Notes: generated by a model from the sequence alone, not told the origin. Numbered from the stretch's first letter, positions 1 to 6,941 are shown. The stretch: 27,267 nucleotides of DNA from Corynebacterium tuberculostearicum (GCF_030503735.1 NZ_CP073099.1:1-27267); one strand, 5' to 3'. Made by a program: numbers and translations.

Positions 1-83
1 TCGGTTGGCCCGTCGTTGGTAGCCACAGAGCGCAAGAGGTACTCGTACCCCGTTCCGCTGTGGACTACTCGCAGGCTCATCAT
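1..83 (-). CDS. traA: MobF relaxase TraA/TrwC-like, N-terminal part (gene wraps the window end)
   Basis: These bases encode the first 27 or so residues of the relaxase whose remainder lies at 23364-27267. Reading leftwards from the ATG at 83-81 gives MMSLRVVHSGTGYEYLLRSV and continues, after base 1, directly into base 27267 in the same frame (...PTDEPSLSKYYAAKG). 83 + 3904 bases is a multiple of three, giving about 1328 residues. The paired tyrosines Y13 and Y15 sit where MobF relaxases carry their nicking tyrosine, so one is the likely catalytic residue. ATGs at 92, 83 and 80 are all in frame; I prefer 83 because the family begins near this motif and a weak GGTAG lies about ten bases upstream. 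The join implies a circular molecule. Confidence 0.9.
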   Translation of the reverse strand, partial: MMSLRVVHSGTGYEYLLRSVATNDGPT

Positions 84-145
84 GTAGCCCATGCTACCAG
101 CCAAAACCCGATTAACACTAAGAGTGCATAAGGTGTGTGTCTTTT

Positions 146-270
146 CAGGCGCAAGCGCCTGGTGAGCGAAGCTCACGTCTGGGCGTTAGCCCAGGTGCGA
201 TGAGACGAGGCAAAAACGTCGTTTTTGTCCATCGCACAAGCGCTTCCCGCAAGGGGGCGCTTGTGTCAGG
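146..270. other. oriT candidate: cluster of five hairpins upstream of the relaxase gene
   Basis: Five perfect inverted repeats lie in tandem between the relaxase start and the accessory gene: 146-161 (7-bp arms), 162-176 (6), 179-194 (6), 196-236 (7, with an inner CAAAAAC/GTTTTTG hairpin at 211-227) and 235-265 (9-bp arms CACAAGCGC/GCGCTTGTG). Position beside a MobF relaxase and dense dyads are typical of an origin of transfer. The last hairpin ends in CTTGTGTCAGG (260-270), an 11-mer that recurs at 1738-1748 and, inverted, at 17251-17261. The nick position is not assignable from sequence alone. Confidence 0.65.
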
Positions 271-306
271 CTTGCCCGTGGTGTGTGCTGCTGGCATGCT
301 GGAAGC

Positions 307-687
307 ATGGTCAAAGCAAACAAGTCCCTGAAAAGCCGTCAGGCGTTGCGCGCGCATTTTGAAGAAGAACAGCAAAAGCTGCGTGACCGCAAGAAGAAGC
401 TCAACTCCCTGTTGTCCCTTATCGATCAGCGTGAGAATCTCAACGAGAAGATTGGTCACGCCTCGCAGGCAGTCATCGATCTAGGCGAGCCTAAAGAACT
501 CGTGCGCGAACTCGTCGGTGTAAGCCAGCGGAATTTCAACGACATGCTCAAGACTGCTAAGGAGTCCTCCCCTAGTGCGGAGGACTCCTCTGGAGACGAT
601 GAGTCGCATACTGGCGATGGTGAGCGCAACGACGAAGCCGCCAGCGCCACTGAGGGCGCTGGCGGCGATGAGAATGGTGGCCAGTAG
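307..687 (+). CDS. Putative relaxosome accessory / coiled-coil protein
   Basis: This encodes 126 residues. Residues 1-60 are highly charged and probably helical (MVKANKSLKSRQ..FEEEQQKLRDRKKKLNSLLSLIDQRENL), resembling the short coiled-coil regulators that sit beside relaxase genes (MobC or TraB-like). The C-terminal 45 residues are an acidic, low-complexity tail rich in D, E, S and G. The gene is divergent from the relaxase across the oriT candidate, which is the main reason for the functional guess. I chose the ATG at 307; upstream in-frame sequence runs into the hairpin region and has no good ribosome site. I see no enzymatic motif. The role as a nicking accessory or transcription regulator of traA is inference from position. 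Confidence 0.6.
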   Translation: MVKANKSLKSRQALRAHFEEEQQKLRDRKKKLNSLLSLIDQRENLNEKIGHASQAVIDLGEPKELVRELVGVSQRNFNDMLKTAKESSPSAEDSSGDDESHTGDGERNDEAASATEGAGGDENGGQ

Positions 688-728
688 TCAGTAGAGAGAA
701 AGTCAGTCTTCGGCGTTAGCGGCTGCGG

Positions 729-1049
729 CTACTGGTGCTCGTTCGGGTCGTAATACTCGCCAGGGTTGGCGGGCGCGTCTTCGTACGTGTTGGAGTAGGG
801 CGAGTCGTTAGTCTCGTCCGTTGCGCGCTCGTAGTGGTCGGCCATAGATCCAATCATCACGCCGAGGAAGGTGAGGAAGAACCAGATGATGACCCAGGCG
901 ATGATTCCGCCTAACGCTCTGATGATTCCTGCCACCAGTCCTGCACGTCGTATCTGGGCAATGAGCATCCAGACCGGAATGGCGAAGAGTGCTAACTGCC
1001 ACCAGTCGGAAAAGTCGTTGATGGAATTGATAAATGGCAGTGTGTCCAT
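729..1049 (-). CDS. Small two-helix membrane protein
   Basis: This encodes 106 residues. An N-terminal hydrophobic segment (about 15-33, WWQLALFAIPVWMLIAQI) and a second long one (about 38-69, LVAGIIRALGGIIAWVIIWFFLTFLGVMI) predict two transmembrane helices linked by a short basic RR turn. A polar, acidic C-terminus of about 35 residues follows (NDSPYSNTYEDAPANPGEYYD). A good ribosome site (AGGAAGGA) precedes the ATG. It converges with the accessory gene and is divergent from the HNH gene. Such proteins are common in conjugative regions, where entry exclusion or mating-pair roles are possible, but nothing here identifies one. Function unknown. Confidence 0.7.
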   Translation of the reverse strand: MDTLPFINSINDFSDWWQLALFAIPVWMLIAQIRRAGLVAGIIRALGGIIAWVIIWFFLTFLGVMIGSMADHYERATDETNDSPYSNTYEDAPANPGEYYDPNEHQ

Positions 1050-1121
1050 GGGTTGTCCTTCCTTCCTCTCTGTGGTGCGTGCTGCCTATGGTGTCATAGC
1101 CTGTGGACGTGTGAGGGTGTC

Positions 1122-1685
1122 ATGAAAGACTTTGACGATATTCCTTTCGAAGAGCTTGCACACCTTAAGCCGGTAGTGGAGCCTTCGGCTTCGCAGTCTC
1201 GCACTAAACGTGTTCATGATCCTGAGCTTGCTTTCGACGATAAGACTGTTAAGACGTTCTTTGAGCATGTGGTGAAGTCGCCGCATGGTTGTTGGCTGTG
1301 GGTTGGTTCTATTTCGTCTCCTGACGGCTATGGACGGTTTACGTGGCAGCGCGGTAACCGTCAGCGCACGGTCTCCGCGCATCGGTTCGCGTTGCTGTGT
1401 GAGGGTGTGGTCTTCGCTCCTGGAGAAGTAGCCGAGCACGAATGCAATGAGCCGCTATGTGTGCGCACCGGGCCGGGACATGTGCGTAAGACTACGCAAC
1501 GCGAGAACTTGGCTTATGCCGTCGAGCTTGGCAGGCACGCGGGAAACCGCGTGGCCGTTACCGCGTTGTCTTCACGTGTAGAACGCTCGCGACGTGTGCG
1601 TGACGCGCTTGCTGACGGTTGGGACGAAGATAAGTACCGGGTGGCTATTTTCGGCGTCTCTGATGACCAACAAACACTGTTTTAA
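1122..1685 (+). CDS. HNH-type endonuclease-like protein
   Basis: This encodes 187 residues from the ATG at 1122, behind GAGGG at a short distance; an in-frame start at 1053 is less likely. The middle carries the pattern of phage and plasmid HNH nucleases: GCWLWVGS..PDGYGRF, then AHRFALLCEG, then a metal-site-like EHECNEPLCV, then HVRKTTQRENL. In typical relatives the last part reads CVNPxHL, so the conserved His before the Leu is displaced here (GPGHVRKT). Activity therefore needs testing. The N-terminal 50 residues are polar and may be a separate linker. A GC-rich hairpin (1705-1733) follows the stop. Such free-standing HNH proteins can be homing-like nucleases or nicking enzymes; I cannot choose. 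Confidence 0.65.
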   Translation: MKDFDDIPFEELAHLKPVVEPSASQSRTKRVHDPELAFDDKTVKTFFEHVVKSPHGCWLWVGSISSPDGYGRFTWQRGNRQRTVSAHRFALLCEGVVFAPGEVAEHECNEPLCVRTGPGHVRKTTQRENLAYAVELGRHAGNRVAVTALSSRVERSRRVRDALADGWDEDKYRVAIFGVSDDQQTLF

Positions 1686-1704
1686 CTATCACGGTTGTCA
1701 GCTC

Positions 1705-1733
1705 GCGCCGCCACGCTTTATGCGCGGCGGCGC
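1705..1733 (+). terminator. Hairpin after the HNH gene
   Basis: A perfect 8-bp GC-only stem (GCGCCGCC/GGCGGCGC) with a 13-base loop lies 20 bases after the HNH stop codon. The following T-tract is poor, so it may be a weak or factor-assisted terminator. Confidence 0.45.
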
Positions 1734-1753
1734 TTGGCTTGTGTCAGGTAGTG

Positions 1754-2017
1754 CTACAGGCTAACCGTTGCTACGTGCTGTTCGGGTAGGCAGTAGAACT
1801 CGCGAGTGGTGCCGCGTTCAATCCAATACGATTCGGAGTCGTTGGCGGCCCATTCTTCCAAGATGTCGCGCGCCTGCTGTGGGGTTGGGTTCAGCGCGTG
1901 CAAGAGCGCAGAGATTTCTGTTCCGCTAAACACGGAAGCAACCCCGCTATCCGACAGTGTTTCAAGCGCGATAGTGTGCGCGCGGTCGGCAGTGGTTGGG
2001 TAGTCAATGGAGCTCAT
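1754..2017 (-). CDS. Small plasmid protein of unknown function, paralogue of 4594-4866
   Basis: This encodes 87 residues, starting MSSIDYPTTADRAHTIALETL. It aligns with the protein at 4594-4866 over the central region: SGTEISALLHALNPTPQQARDILEEW here against SGEEIAALLNATNASTQHAHTVLDAW there, followed in both by a serine/aspartate-rich turn and a short C-terminal strand (REFYCL / RKYYF). It is probably a helical DNA- or protein-binding domain of about 60 residues with a conserved aromatic tail. It lies 80 bases downstream of the 2098-2553 gene on the same strand and is likely in one transcript with it. No family is recognised. Confidence 0.6.
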   Translation of the reverse strand: MSSIDYPTTADRAHTIALETLSDSGVASVFSGTEISALLHALNPTPQQARDILEEWAANDSESYWIERGTTREFYCLPEQHVATVSL

Positions 2018-2097
2018 GGTGTTCCTTTGCGTCGTGGGTTTTGTGTGATGGTGCGCGTGATGGTGTGGAGAATGCGCGCCCCTCCCCTAGCGGTTTG

Positions 2098-2553
2098 TTA
2101 GCTCGTAACGGTCGGCAGTCCAAGCACGGAACCGCGTCCCTCGAATAGGTCGCGGGCAGAGCGTCCGCCGCGTGCTAGTGCGTGGGTGAATCTATGCGGG
2201 GTGGCAATTTCGTAGATGCGGATCATCGTCTTTGCCAAGGAGTGATCGGGCACGGCACGCTGGACCATTGCGAGGTAGTGCGGGATGGTCTTGTGTTCGG
2301 TGGTGTGGAAGGCTGCCAGGCACCACGCGTTAGCGCGTACGTGCGCGCTGTCTGCTCGGCTGGCGATGGTTTCCCAAGCCTGCCCCTCAAGTTTGTTGGG
2401 AGTGCGGTCGAAGAACAGGTCTCGGCATTCAACGTGTGCGACGTATTCGGCCAGCTGCTCCAGTGCCGGCTGGTTGAAATTGGTGGTGGTTACTTCGCCG
2501 CGTGCAATGCGGTCGAGGTAGTGCTCATAGCTTTTGGTGAGTTCGGTTGCCAT
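2098..2553 (-). CDS. Hypothetical protein, possibly DUF4192-like C-terminal repeat
   Basis: This encodes 151 residues, starting MATELTKSYEHYLDRIARGE. The centre (RANAWCLAAFHTTEHKTIPHYLAMVQRAVPDHSLAKTM) resembles the helical C-terminal repeat of actinobacterial DUF4192 proteins, but the match is by eye and weak. The ATG follows the conserved leader CCGATTGAAAGGA shared with three other transcription units on this plasmid. Upstream lies the first of the repeated promoter/operator blocks (2554-2663). It heads a probable two-gene transcript with 1754-2017. Function unknown; regulation by the plasmid-wide operator system is inferred from the upstream repeats. Confidence 0.6.
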   Translation of the reverse strand: MATELTKSYEHYLDRIARGEVTTTNFNQPALEQLAEYVAHVECRDLFFDRTPNKLEGQAWETIASRADSAHVRANAWCLAAFHTTEHKTIPHYLAMVQRAVPDHSLAKTMIRIYEIATPHRFTHALARGGRSARDLFEGRGSVLGLPTVTS

Positions 2554-2663
2554 GGTTGGCGATTCCTTTCAATCGGTGTCAAGCGATATAGCTGGGGTTT
2601 TCCCCTTGTTGCTATACTTATAGCTAACCCTATTGCAATACTTATAGCAAGTGGTATAGCGAC
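2554..2663 (-). promoter_or_regulatory. Control region R1: conserved leader plus paired 14-bp operators
   Basis: This block is nearly identical to those at 5308-5416 and 5760-5866. It contains the ribosome-binding leader (mRNA sense CTTGACACCGATTGAAAGGA), a GGGG-AAAA-CCCC dyad and two operators GCTATACTTATAGC (2611-2624) and GCAATACTTATAGC (2635-2648), 24 bp apart centre to centre. Promoter-like TTGCTA and TAGCTA hexamers (18-bp spacing, minus strand) overlap the operators, suggesting repression by a bound protein. Confidence 0.75.
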
Positions 2664-2699
2664 TATTTTGCGCTTTTACTGCCCCTGTTGGCTAACGCT

Positions 2700-2967
2700 T
2701 TAAAGGTCGATGTTTTGGTAGCGGTTCCAGGCTTGGCGCTGCCCTATTCCATGCTCGACCATAATATTCATAAGTTCGTCTTCGGGGGCGGTTTCGGCGG
2801 CGTAGCGCAGTTGCTGTGCCATGTATGCGAATTGTCGCCGGTAGGATGCGCCGACGACTTGGCGGGCGTATTCGCCAATATGAAGGTCGTTGGCCCCGAG
2901 CGTGAGTAGGCCGACAATGGTGAAGTTTATAAGGTCGGCGGGTGCCGTAGCGCCCCCGTGTGGGGCC
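2700..2967 (-). pseudogene. 3' part of an IS-disrupted DnaB-N-like gene
   Basis: This piece encodes the C-terminal 88 or so residues (...ADLINFTIVGLLTLG, then EYARQVVGASYRRQFAYM, then AAETAPEDELMNIM, ending NIDL). It aligns closely with the C-terminal half of the intact paralogue at 6408-6941 (YYAQQVASASYRRQYAAM, AEAAPEDELYDLF). It is separated from its 5' half (4262-4504) by an IS3-family element. Removing the element plus four bases of assumed target duplication restores one continuous frame of about 168 residues, close to the paralogue's 177. Confidence 0.85.
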
Positions 2968-3001
2968 TGACCCCCGGAAAGTGGACACGTCGGGGGGTTA
3001 G

Positions 3002-3898
3002 CTATGCTGCTTTGGTCAGTGTAGCTGATGCGAGTGCTTCGAAGTCATCGGGAGCTAGAAGGTTACACCACGAGTGTCGCCGGCGCGTGTTGTAGCGCAT
3101 GCACCACCGGAAGACTTCCTGCCGGCAGGTTATCGGATTGTCAAAGATTTTCCGATCACGCAGCACTTCACGTTTTAGGGTGGCGTTAAATGACTCTGCC
3201 AGGGCATTATCGGCACTCGTTCCTACCGCGCCCATGGATTGGCGTACACCCAGCGACGAGCAGTATTTTCTAAACGCTTGTGAGGTGTACACGCTGCCGT
3301 GATCGGAATGAAAAATGGCCCCGTCAAGACTTCCACGCACACCATGTGCGTGGGCTAGAGCATCAATGACCAACGAGACACGCATGTGGTCTGCGAGTGC
3401 ATAACCTGCAAGTTTCCGTGAATAGGTGTCAATGACTGTAGCCAAATACATGTTCTTGCCACCCTTACACGGCAGGTAGGTAATGTCGCCGACATACACA
3501 CGGTTCGGCTCGTCAGCTGTGAATGTACGGCCTACTAGATCTGGCATGACACGGTGACCAGGCTTGCGCCTGGTGGTGATGCATCGACGCCGTTTGCTAA
3601 AGCCTTTTAGCCCCATGTTTTTCATGATGCGTGCAACCTTCTTATGATTGACCGGGGTATACGCTGGGTCTTCCTTGAGGCTTGCGGCGATGCGTTTAGC
3701 ACCATAAAGCCCGTTCTCATCATCAAAGATGGTTGTAATTCTTGCACCAATAAGGGCATCGGAATACATCTTTAACCTGCGCTTTTTACGGGTGCTGACC
3801 CATTTATAGAACGAGGAACGATTCAGCTTTAAAACGTGGCACATCCGCTTAACCGAGTACTCGGTTCGGTGGTCATAGACAAACTGGAAGCGGATCAC
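3002..3898 (-). CDS. IS3-family transposase OrfB (IS3-A)
   Basis: This encodes 298 residues: a DDE integrase-core transposase. The N-terminal HTH_21-like region (YSVKRMCHVLKLNRSSFYKW) precedes the catalytic core. The triad appears as the Asp in VGDITYL, the Asp in FHSDHGS and the Glu in ALAESFN, with the usual spacing of about 35 between the last two. The GTG start overlaps the OrfA stop by four bases (GTGA). Production of the active OrfAB fusion by frameshifting is known for this family; the site here is not obvious. Confidence 0.92.
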   Translation of the reverse strand: MIRFQFVYDHRTEYSVKRMCHVLKLNRSSFYKWVSTRKKRRLKMYSDALIGARITTIFDDENGLYGAKRIAASLKEDPAYTPVNHKKVARIMKNMGLKGFSKRRRCITTRRKPGHRVMPDLVGRTFTADEPNRVYVGDITYLPCKGGKNMYLATVIDTYSRKLAGYALADHMRVSLVIDALAHAHGVRGSLDGAIFHSDHGSVYTSQAFRKYCSSLGVRQSMGAVGTSADNALAESFNATLKREVLRDRKIFDNPITCRQEVFRWCMRYNTRRRHSWCNLLAPDDFEALASATLTKAA

Positions 3899-4194
3899 CA
3901 GCGTGTCTCTTCGGCAAAATATTTCGCGGCCTTGCGCAGGATATCGCGTTCTTCGCGCAGCTTCGCGTTCTCTTTTTCCAGCTGGCGGATTCGCTCAGAA
4001 TCATTCGTCGCTTGGGCTTTATCATGCACGGCTTTAATGCGGGCACGTTTGCCGGTGCCGTACTTTTTGACCCAAGAATGCAGCGAGGCTCGATTAATAC
4101 CGAGCTCCGCTGATGCTGAGTTCAACGAGAGGTCCTCATTGTTTTCATAGAGGGCCACGGCATCGCGTTTGAACTGTTCGGAATACCTGGACAT
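3895..4194 (-). CDS. IS3-family transposase OrfA (IS3-A)
   Basis: This encodes 99 residues. It begins MSRYSEQFKRDAVALYEN, a typical HTH_Tnp_1 helix-turn-helix that binds the terminal repeats. A leucine-zipper-like coiled coil follows (RIRQLEKENAKLREERDILRKAAKYF), used for multimerisation with OrfB in this family. Length is normal. The next gene, OrfB, overlaps its stop codon. Confidence 0.9.
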   Translation of the reverse strand: MSRYSEQFKRDAVALYENNEDLSLNSASAELGINRASLHSWVKKYGTGKRARIKAVHDKAQATNDSERIRQLEKENAKLREERDILRKAAKYFAEETRW

Positions 4195-4261
4195 GGTGGT
4201 AGATTACCTTTCTTCCCAGCCCAACCGGGCTGGATATCAGGTGTCCACCAAAAAGGGGTCA

Positions 4262-4504
4262 GGTCCGTGCTTGAAGGTAACTGCGCACCGTGGCCGCGTC
4301 GATGGGGCGGTTATCGTCAAGGAGTTGAGCCATTGCGGTAAAGATGCGGGCGAAGATGGGGCTTTCGAAGTCTCCGGGATGCAGTGCGGCAGCAATGCGC
4401 TGTAGTTGTTGCTTGTCCCCTGCGTGCATCATGCCGCTAAGGAGACAGGCTTCGGAGCTGGAAAGTGTTACTTCCACATTGAGGTTGATTGTGGCGGTGT
4501 CCAT
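4262..4504 (-). pseudogene. 5' part of an IS-disrupted DnaB-N-like gene
   Basis: The N-terminal 81 codons start MDTATINLNVEVTLSSSEACLLSGMM and contain the DnaB-N pattern FESPIFARIFTAMAQLLDDNRPIDAATVRSYL. This corresponds to FYETNYAAVFATIQNQLARHRPCDAASIRSAL in the paralogue at 6408-6941. The frame meets a stop (TGA) supplied by the first bases of the inserted element. The 3' half is at 2700-2967. Upstream is the palindromic operator pair R4 (4550-4587), so the gene was under the same control as the par operon. Confidence 0.85.
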
Positions 4505-4549
4505 GGTGACATCTTTCGCAAGGTCGTAGAGGAATGTTCTATACCGCCT

Positions 4550-4587
4550 GCAATACGTATAGCTAGCGGTATAGCTATACGTATTGC
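4550..4587. promoter_or_regulatory. Control region R4: palindromic operator pair
   Basis: Two operators, GCAATACGTATAGC (4550-4563) and GCTATACGTATTGC (4574-4587), again 24 bp apart, form together a perfect 16-bp-arm inverted repeat with a 6-base centre. The site lies 46 bases upstream of the start of the disrupted DnaB-N-like gene. Confidence 0.75.
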
Positions 4588-4593
4588 TAGTGG

Positions 4594-4866
4594 TTAGTTG
4601 ATAGCGATGCTGGCAATGTAGTGCGGGCTGTTGTCGGTTGGCCGTTGGGTGAAGTAGTACTTTCGCCCGTTGGCCATTGCGGTGTAGGCGTCGCTGTCGG
4701 CGCTAACCCAGGCGTCGAGGACGGTGTGGGCGTGTTGCGTGCTGGCGTTGGTGGCGTTGAGGAGGGCGGCGATTTCTTCTCCGCTGGCGGCGTGGGCGAG
4801 GTGGTTCCACAGGCTTTCGTCAAATGCTTCGCTGGCGTTGACGTTGTAGATGATTGCGTCGTTCAT
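4594..4866 (-). CDS. Small plasmid protein of unknown function, paralogue of 1754-2017
   Basis: This encodes 90 residues, MNDAIIYNVNASEAFDESLW onward. The central SGEEIAALLNATNASTQHAHTVLDAWVSADSDAYTAM matches the 1754-2017 product, and both end in a short aromatic strand (RKYYFTQRP here). It lies downstream of the DUF3846-like gene (4945-5307) on the same strand, separated by 78 bases that contain a GTACCCGC/GCGGGTAC hairpin. It is probably co-transcribed from control region R2. In both loci this family occupies the second position of a two-gene unit driven by an R-type control region, suggesting a common role. No function is recognised. Confidence 0.6.
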   Translation of the reverse strand: MNDAIIYNVNASEAFDESLWNHLAHAASGEEIAALLNATNASTQHAHTVLDAWVSADSDAYTAMANGRKYYFTQRPTDNSPHYIASIAIN

Positions 4867-4944
4867 TTCGTAGCTTTCTTGGTGTTTGTGAGGGTTTCCA
4901 GCTCCGAACGTACCCGCACGCCCTGGCGCGCGGGTACGAACTGT

Positions 4945-5307
4945 TTAGGCGTGGACTTCTTCCATGGCGGGCAGGAGTCGGCCTAGCAGGTGGACAACTT
5001 CGTCCATAGTCAGGCCGATGGTACTGCCGTACTCGTCGGTTTTCGCGACAACTGCGTCACCGTGGTAGTGCTGGTAAATGGTGCCGACTTCGTTGCGGAT
5101 AGCTGTAGTCAGCAGGTGGTTGACGTCTTCGGTAAATAGTCCTTCGTCGTTGACCCAGAAATCAAAGTGTGGGGCGCTTACTACGTCAATGTTGCCGCGT
5201 ACGGATGCGCAGAGGTAGTCATAGGTGGACTGATTGTTGACGATGGGGTCGGCTAGTTCGATGGTGACTGCCCCGGTGGTTTCAATGAGAATAAAGTAGG
5301 TTGCCAT
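4945..5307 (-). CDS. DUF3846-like protein
   Basis: This encodes 120 residues. The segment FWVNDEGLFTEDVNHLLTTAIRNEVGTIYQHYHGDAVVAKTD fits the DUF3846 pattern: an N-D-E-G-L strand-turn, then an Asn in a helix, then a GDAVV strand. That family is frequent on actinobacterial plasmids and phages but has no established biochemical role. The N-terminus MATYFILIETTGAVTIEL looks like a beta-hairpin. The start is fixed by the conserved leader AAAGGA upstream of the ATG. It is driven by control region R2 (5308-5416). The family assignment is from memory of the motif; confidence is moderate. Confidence 0.65.
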   Translation of the reverse strand: MATYFILIETTGAVTIELADPIVNNQSTYDYLCASVRGNIDVVSAPHFDFWVNDEGLFTEDVNHLLTTAIRNEVGTIYQHYHGDAVVAKTDEYGSTIGLTMDEVVHLLGRLLPAMEEVHA

Positions 5308-5416
5308 GGTTGGCGATTCCTTTCAATCGGTGTCAAGCGATATAGCTGGGGTTTTCCCCTTGTTGCTATACTTATAGCTTACCTTATTGCAATACTTATA
5401 GCAAGTGGTATAGCAA
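5308..5416 (-). promoter_or_regulatory. Control region R2: conserved leader plus paired operators
   Basis: This is a near-identical copy of R1 with operators GCTATACTTATAGC (5365-5378) and GCAATACTTATAGC (5389-5402), 24 bp apart, and the same AAAGGA leader directly before the 4945-5307 gene. Confidence 0.75.
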
Positions 5417-5471
5417 CCTTTTTGGGGGAATTTTTAAACCCCACCGGCGTGGGCTGGTGGGGTGTGGTGGT

Positions 5472-5759
5472 TTAGATTTCGATGATGGTTGCGACGATGG
5501 TCATGAAGTCGCCGCCGGGGATAAATACGTAGTCGCCTGCCTGTGGCAGCTTGAGCTTGGTTAGCTCGTCCCAGATTTCTGTGGCGTTGGCGTTGGATAC
5601 GGGGATGAGTCCGAAGAAGTCTTTTACTTCGTCGCGAATGTCGGCTAGTGGGTGTGCGGTGTCGATGGTGGCGTGTTCTGCGATGTAGCCGAAGTGGCGG
5701 GTGCAGTATGCGTGGTAGCGGGCGGTTGCTTCGTCGCGGGTAAGTGTTGCGATTGCCAT
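5472..5759 (-). CDS. Hypothetical protein under control region R3
   Basis: This encodes 95 residues, MAIATLTRDEATARYHAYCTRHFGYIAEHATIDTA onward. It appears mixed alpha/beta: an N-terminal helix, a central amphipathic helix (LADIRDEVKDFFGLI) and a C-terminal strand-rich end (GDYVFIPGGDFMTIVATIIEI). No family is recognised. The ATG is preceded by the same leader as 2098-2553 and 4945-5307, which fixes the start. It appears to be a single-gene transcript, ending before R2. Confidence 0.6.
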   Translation of the reverse strand: MAIATLTRDEATARYHAYCTRHFGYIAEHATIDTAHPLADIRDEVKDFFGLIPVSNANATEIWDELTKLKLPQAGDYVFIPGGDFMTIVATIIEI

Positions 5760-5866
5760 GGTTGGCGATTCCTTTCAATCGGTGTCAAGCGATATAGCTG
5801 GGGTTTTCCCTTGTTGCTATACTTATAGCTTACCCTATTGCAATACTTATAGCAAGTGGTTTAGCG
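5760..5866 (-). promoter_or_regulatory. Control region R3: conserved leader plus paired operators
   Basis: This is the third copy of the R1-type block, with operators GCTATACTTATAGC (5816-5829) and GCAATACTTATAGC (5840-5853), 24 bp apart. It drives 5472-5759. Confidence 0.75.
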
Positions 5867-6357
5867 GGTTTTGTTGGGGGTTTTATTTCTTCTACCTGCG
5901 GTTTCGTGTCGGTTCTGCGGTGGGTTCGGCAGGAGACGGTGACGCACGGCTGCCTTGTCCCGCTCCCCGTATTCTTTTCCCTTTCGGCGGGAAGGCACAA
6001 AGAAGCGAACAGGCCAGACCGCCAGAGGTCATAAGGATCGTGGAATAAATAGCGCAGGGGCGCAGTCCCCGGAGCGGTTTATGCCGCGAAAGCCGTTGAC
6101 CGACAAGGGCTGGACTGTACGCTGCGACTGGCTTCCCACAGGGAAAAGAATCCACTCGCTTGCAGTACTGCGCGTGGTTTCCGTAGGGATGCTGGACGCT
6201 ATGGCGTATGCGGGTGCGACTGCGGGGTATTTTCCACGGGAGTTACGCACGCGTACCCCGTGGGACGGTTAGGCAATGATGATGCGCGTAAATTCCCGCA
6301 GCGAAGCGAGGAAATTGGAGCGGTGGGGCGGTGCGGTGTGTGGGATGCGTTGTAGCC
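5867..6357. other. 491-bp region without a convincing gene
   Basis: Open frames of 64-105 residues exist here on both strands, but none has a recognisable protein, start signal or sensible composition. Several local dyads are visible, for example GGGG-CGCAGT-CCCC near 6056-6072 and CCACGGG...CCCGTGG near 6231-6263. Control region R5 adjoins it on the right, as a promoter would for a minus-strand transcript. It could encode a structured RNA or serve as a replication element; I cannot decide. Confidence 0.35.
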
Positions 6358-6358
6358 A

Positions 6359-6408
6359 GCTATACCGGTTGCTATTTTTATTGCTATATCGCTAGCAATA
6401 GGTATTGC
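6359..6408. promoter_or_regulatory. Control region R5: paired operators
   Basis: GCTATTTTTATTGC (6371-6384) and GCAATAGGTATTGC (6395-6408) are again exactly 24 bp apart, with a degenerate extra copy at 6359-6372. The last operator touches the stop codon of the DnaB-N-like gene. It lies at the 3' end of the par operon and upstream of the unexplained 5867-6357 region. Confidence 0.65.
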
Positions 6409-6941
6409 TATGGGTTTTGTTTGCCCTGGTTATTGACTGGTTGCTCTAGAAATGTGTCATAGCGTGCGCGGGCGTTGCGTTGTGCGCGGCCTTCTTTGAT
6501 GAACAGGTCGTAGAGTTCGTCTTCGGGAGCTGCTTCGGCTAGTCGTGCGAGTTTGTCGGCCATGGCGGCATATTGGCGGCGGTAGGAAGCACTGGCGACT
6601 TGTTGGGCATAGTAGCCGGTGTGGAATGGGTTGGCGTCGACGGTGGTTAGTGTGTAGATAAGCCCGTCTACTTCACCCAGTGGGACACCACTGTTTTCGC
6701 CTTGTGCTCGGAGTGCGCTGCGGATGCTGGCGGCGTCGCAGGGTCGGTGCCGGGCGAGTTGGTTTTGTATTGTGGCGAAAACAGCCGCGTAGTTGGTCTC
6801 GTAGAAGTCGTTGGTTTCTAGCCGGTCGACGTGGTGTTGTAGCTCTGTGCTGTTGCGGGTGACAAGCAGCGCGGCGAGCAGGAGGGCTTCGGGGTTGTCG
6901 GTGGGAGTGTCATCGACTTCGGTTACGTAGTCCTCTGTCAT
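6408..6941 (-). CDS. DnaB helicase N-terminal-domain-like protein (no ATPase domain)
   Basis: This encodes 177 residues that follow the N-terminal domain of replicative helicase DnaB: PEALLLAALLVT (first helix), FYETNYAAVFATIQNQLARHRPCDAASIRSAL, GEVDGLIYTLTTVD, then the linker-like YYAQQVASASYRRQYAAMADKLARLA. The RecA-like ATPase domain is absent. A stand-alone DnaB-N module could bind primase or the host helicase and so steer or inhibit replication; this is inference. It is the last gene of the parA - RHH - DnaB-N unit, 14 bases after the RHH stop. An AAGG ribosome site lies about seven bases before the ATG. An IS-broken paralogue lies at 2700-2967/4262-4504. Confidence 0.75.
   Translation of the reverse strand: MTEDYVTEVDDTPTDNPEALLLAALLVTRNSTELQHHVDRLETNDFYETNYAAVFATIQNQLARHRPCDAASIRSALRAQGENSGVPLGEVDGLIYTLTTVDANPFHTGYYAQQVASASYRRQYAAMADKLARLAEAAPEDELYDLFIKEGRAQRNARARYDTFLEQPVNNQGKQNP

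Larger units (their letters stand above)
2968..4261 (-). mobile_element. IS3-family insertion sequence (IS3-A)
   Basis: The element is about 1294 bp with terminal inverted repeats TGACCCC...GTGGACAC at both ends (left TGACCCCCGGAAAGTGGACAC; right, inverted, TGACCCC then a T-run then GTGGACAC). It carries overlapping orfA and orfB on the minus strand. The flanks read GGCC and GACC on the coding strand of the target, an imperfect four-base duplication, and frame restoration supports a 4-bp duplication. It has split a DnaB-N-like gene. Confidence 0.9.

Noticed and set aside
2692..2988. Minus-strand frame of 98 residues near IS3-A.
   Set aside because: Arginine-rich and in the wrong frame; the true frame here is the 3' half of the disrupted DnaB-N-like gene.
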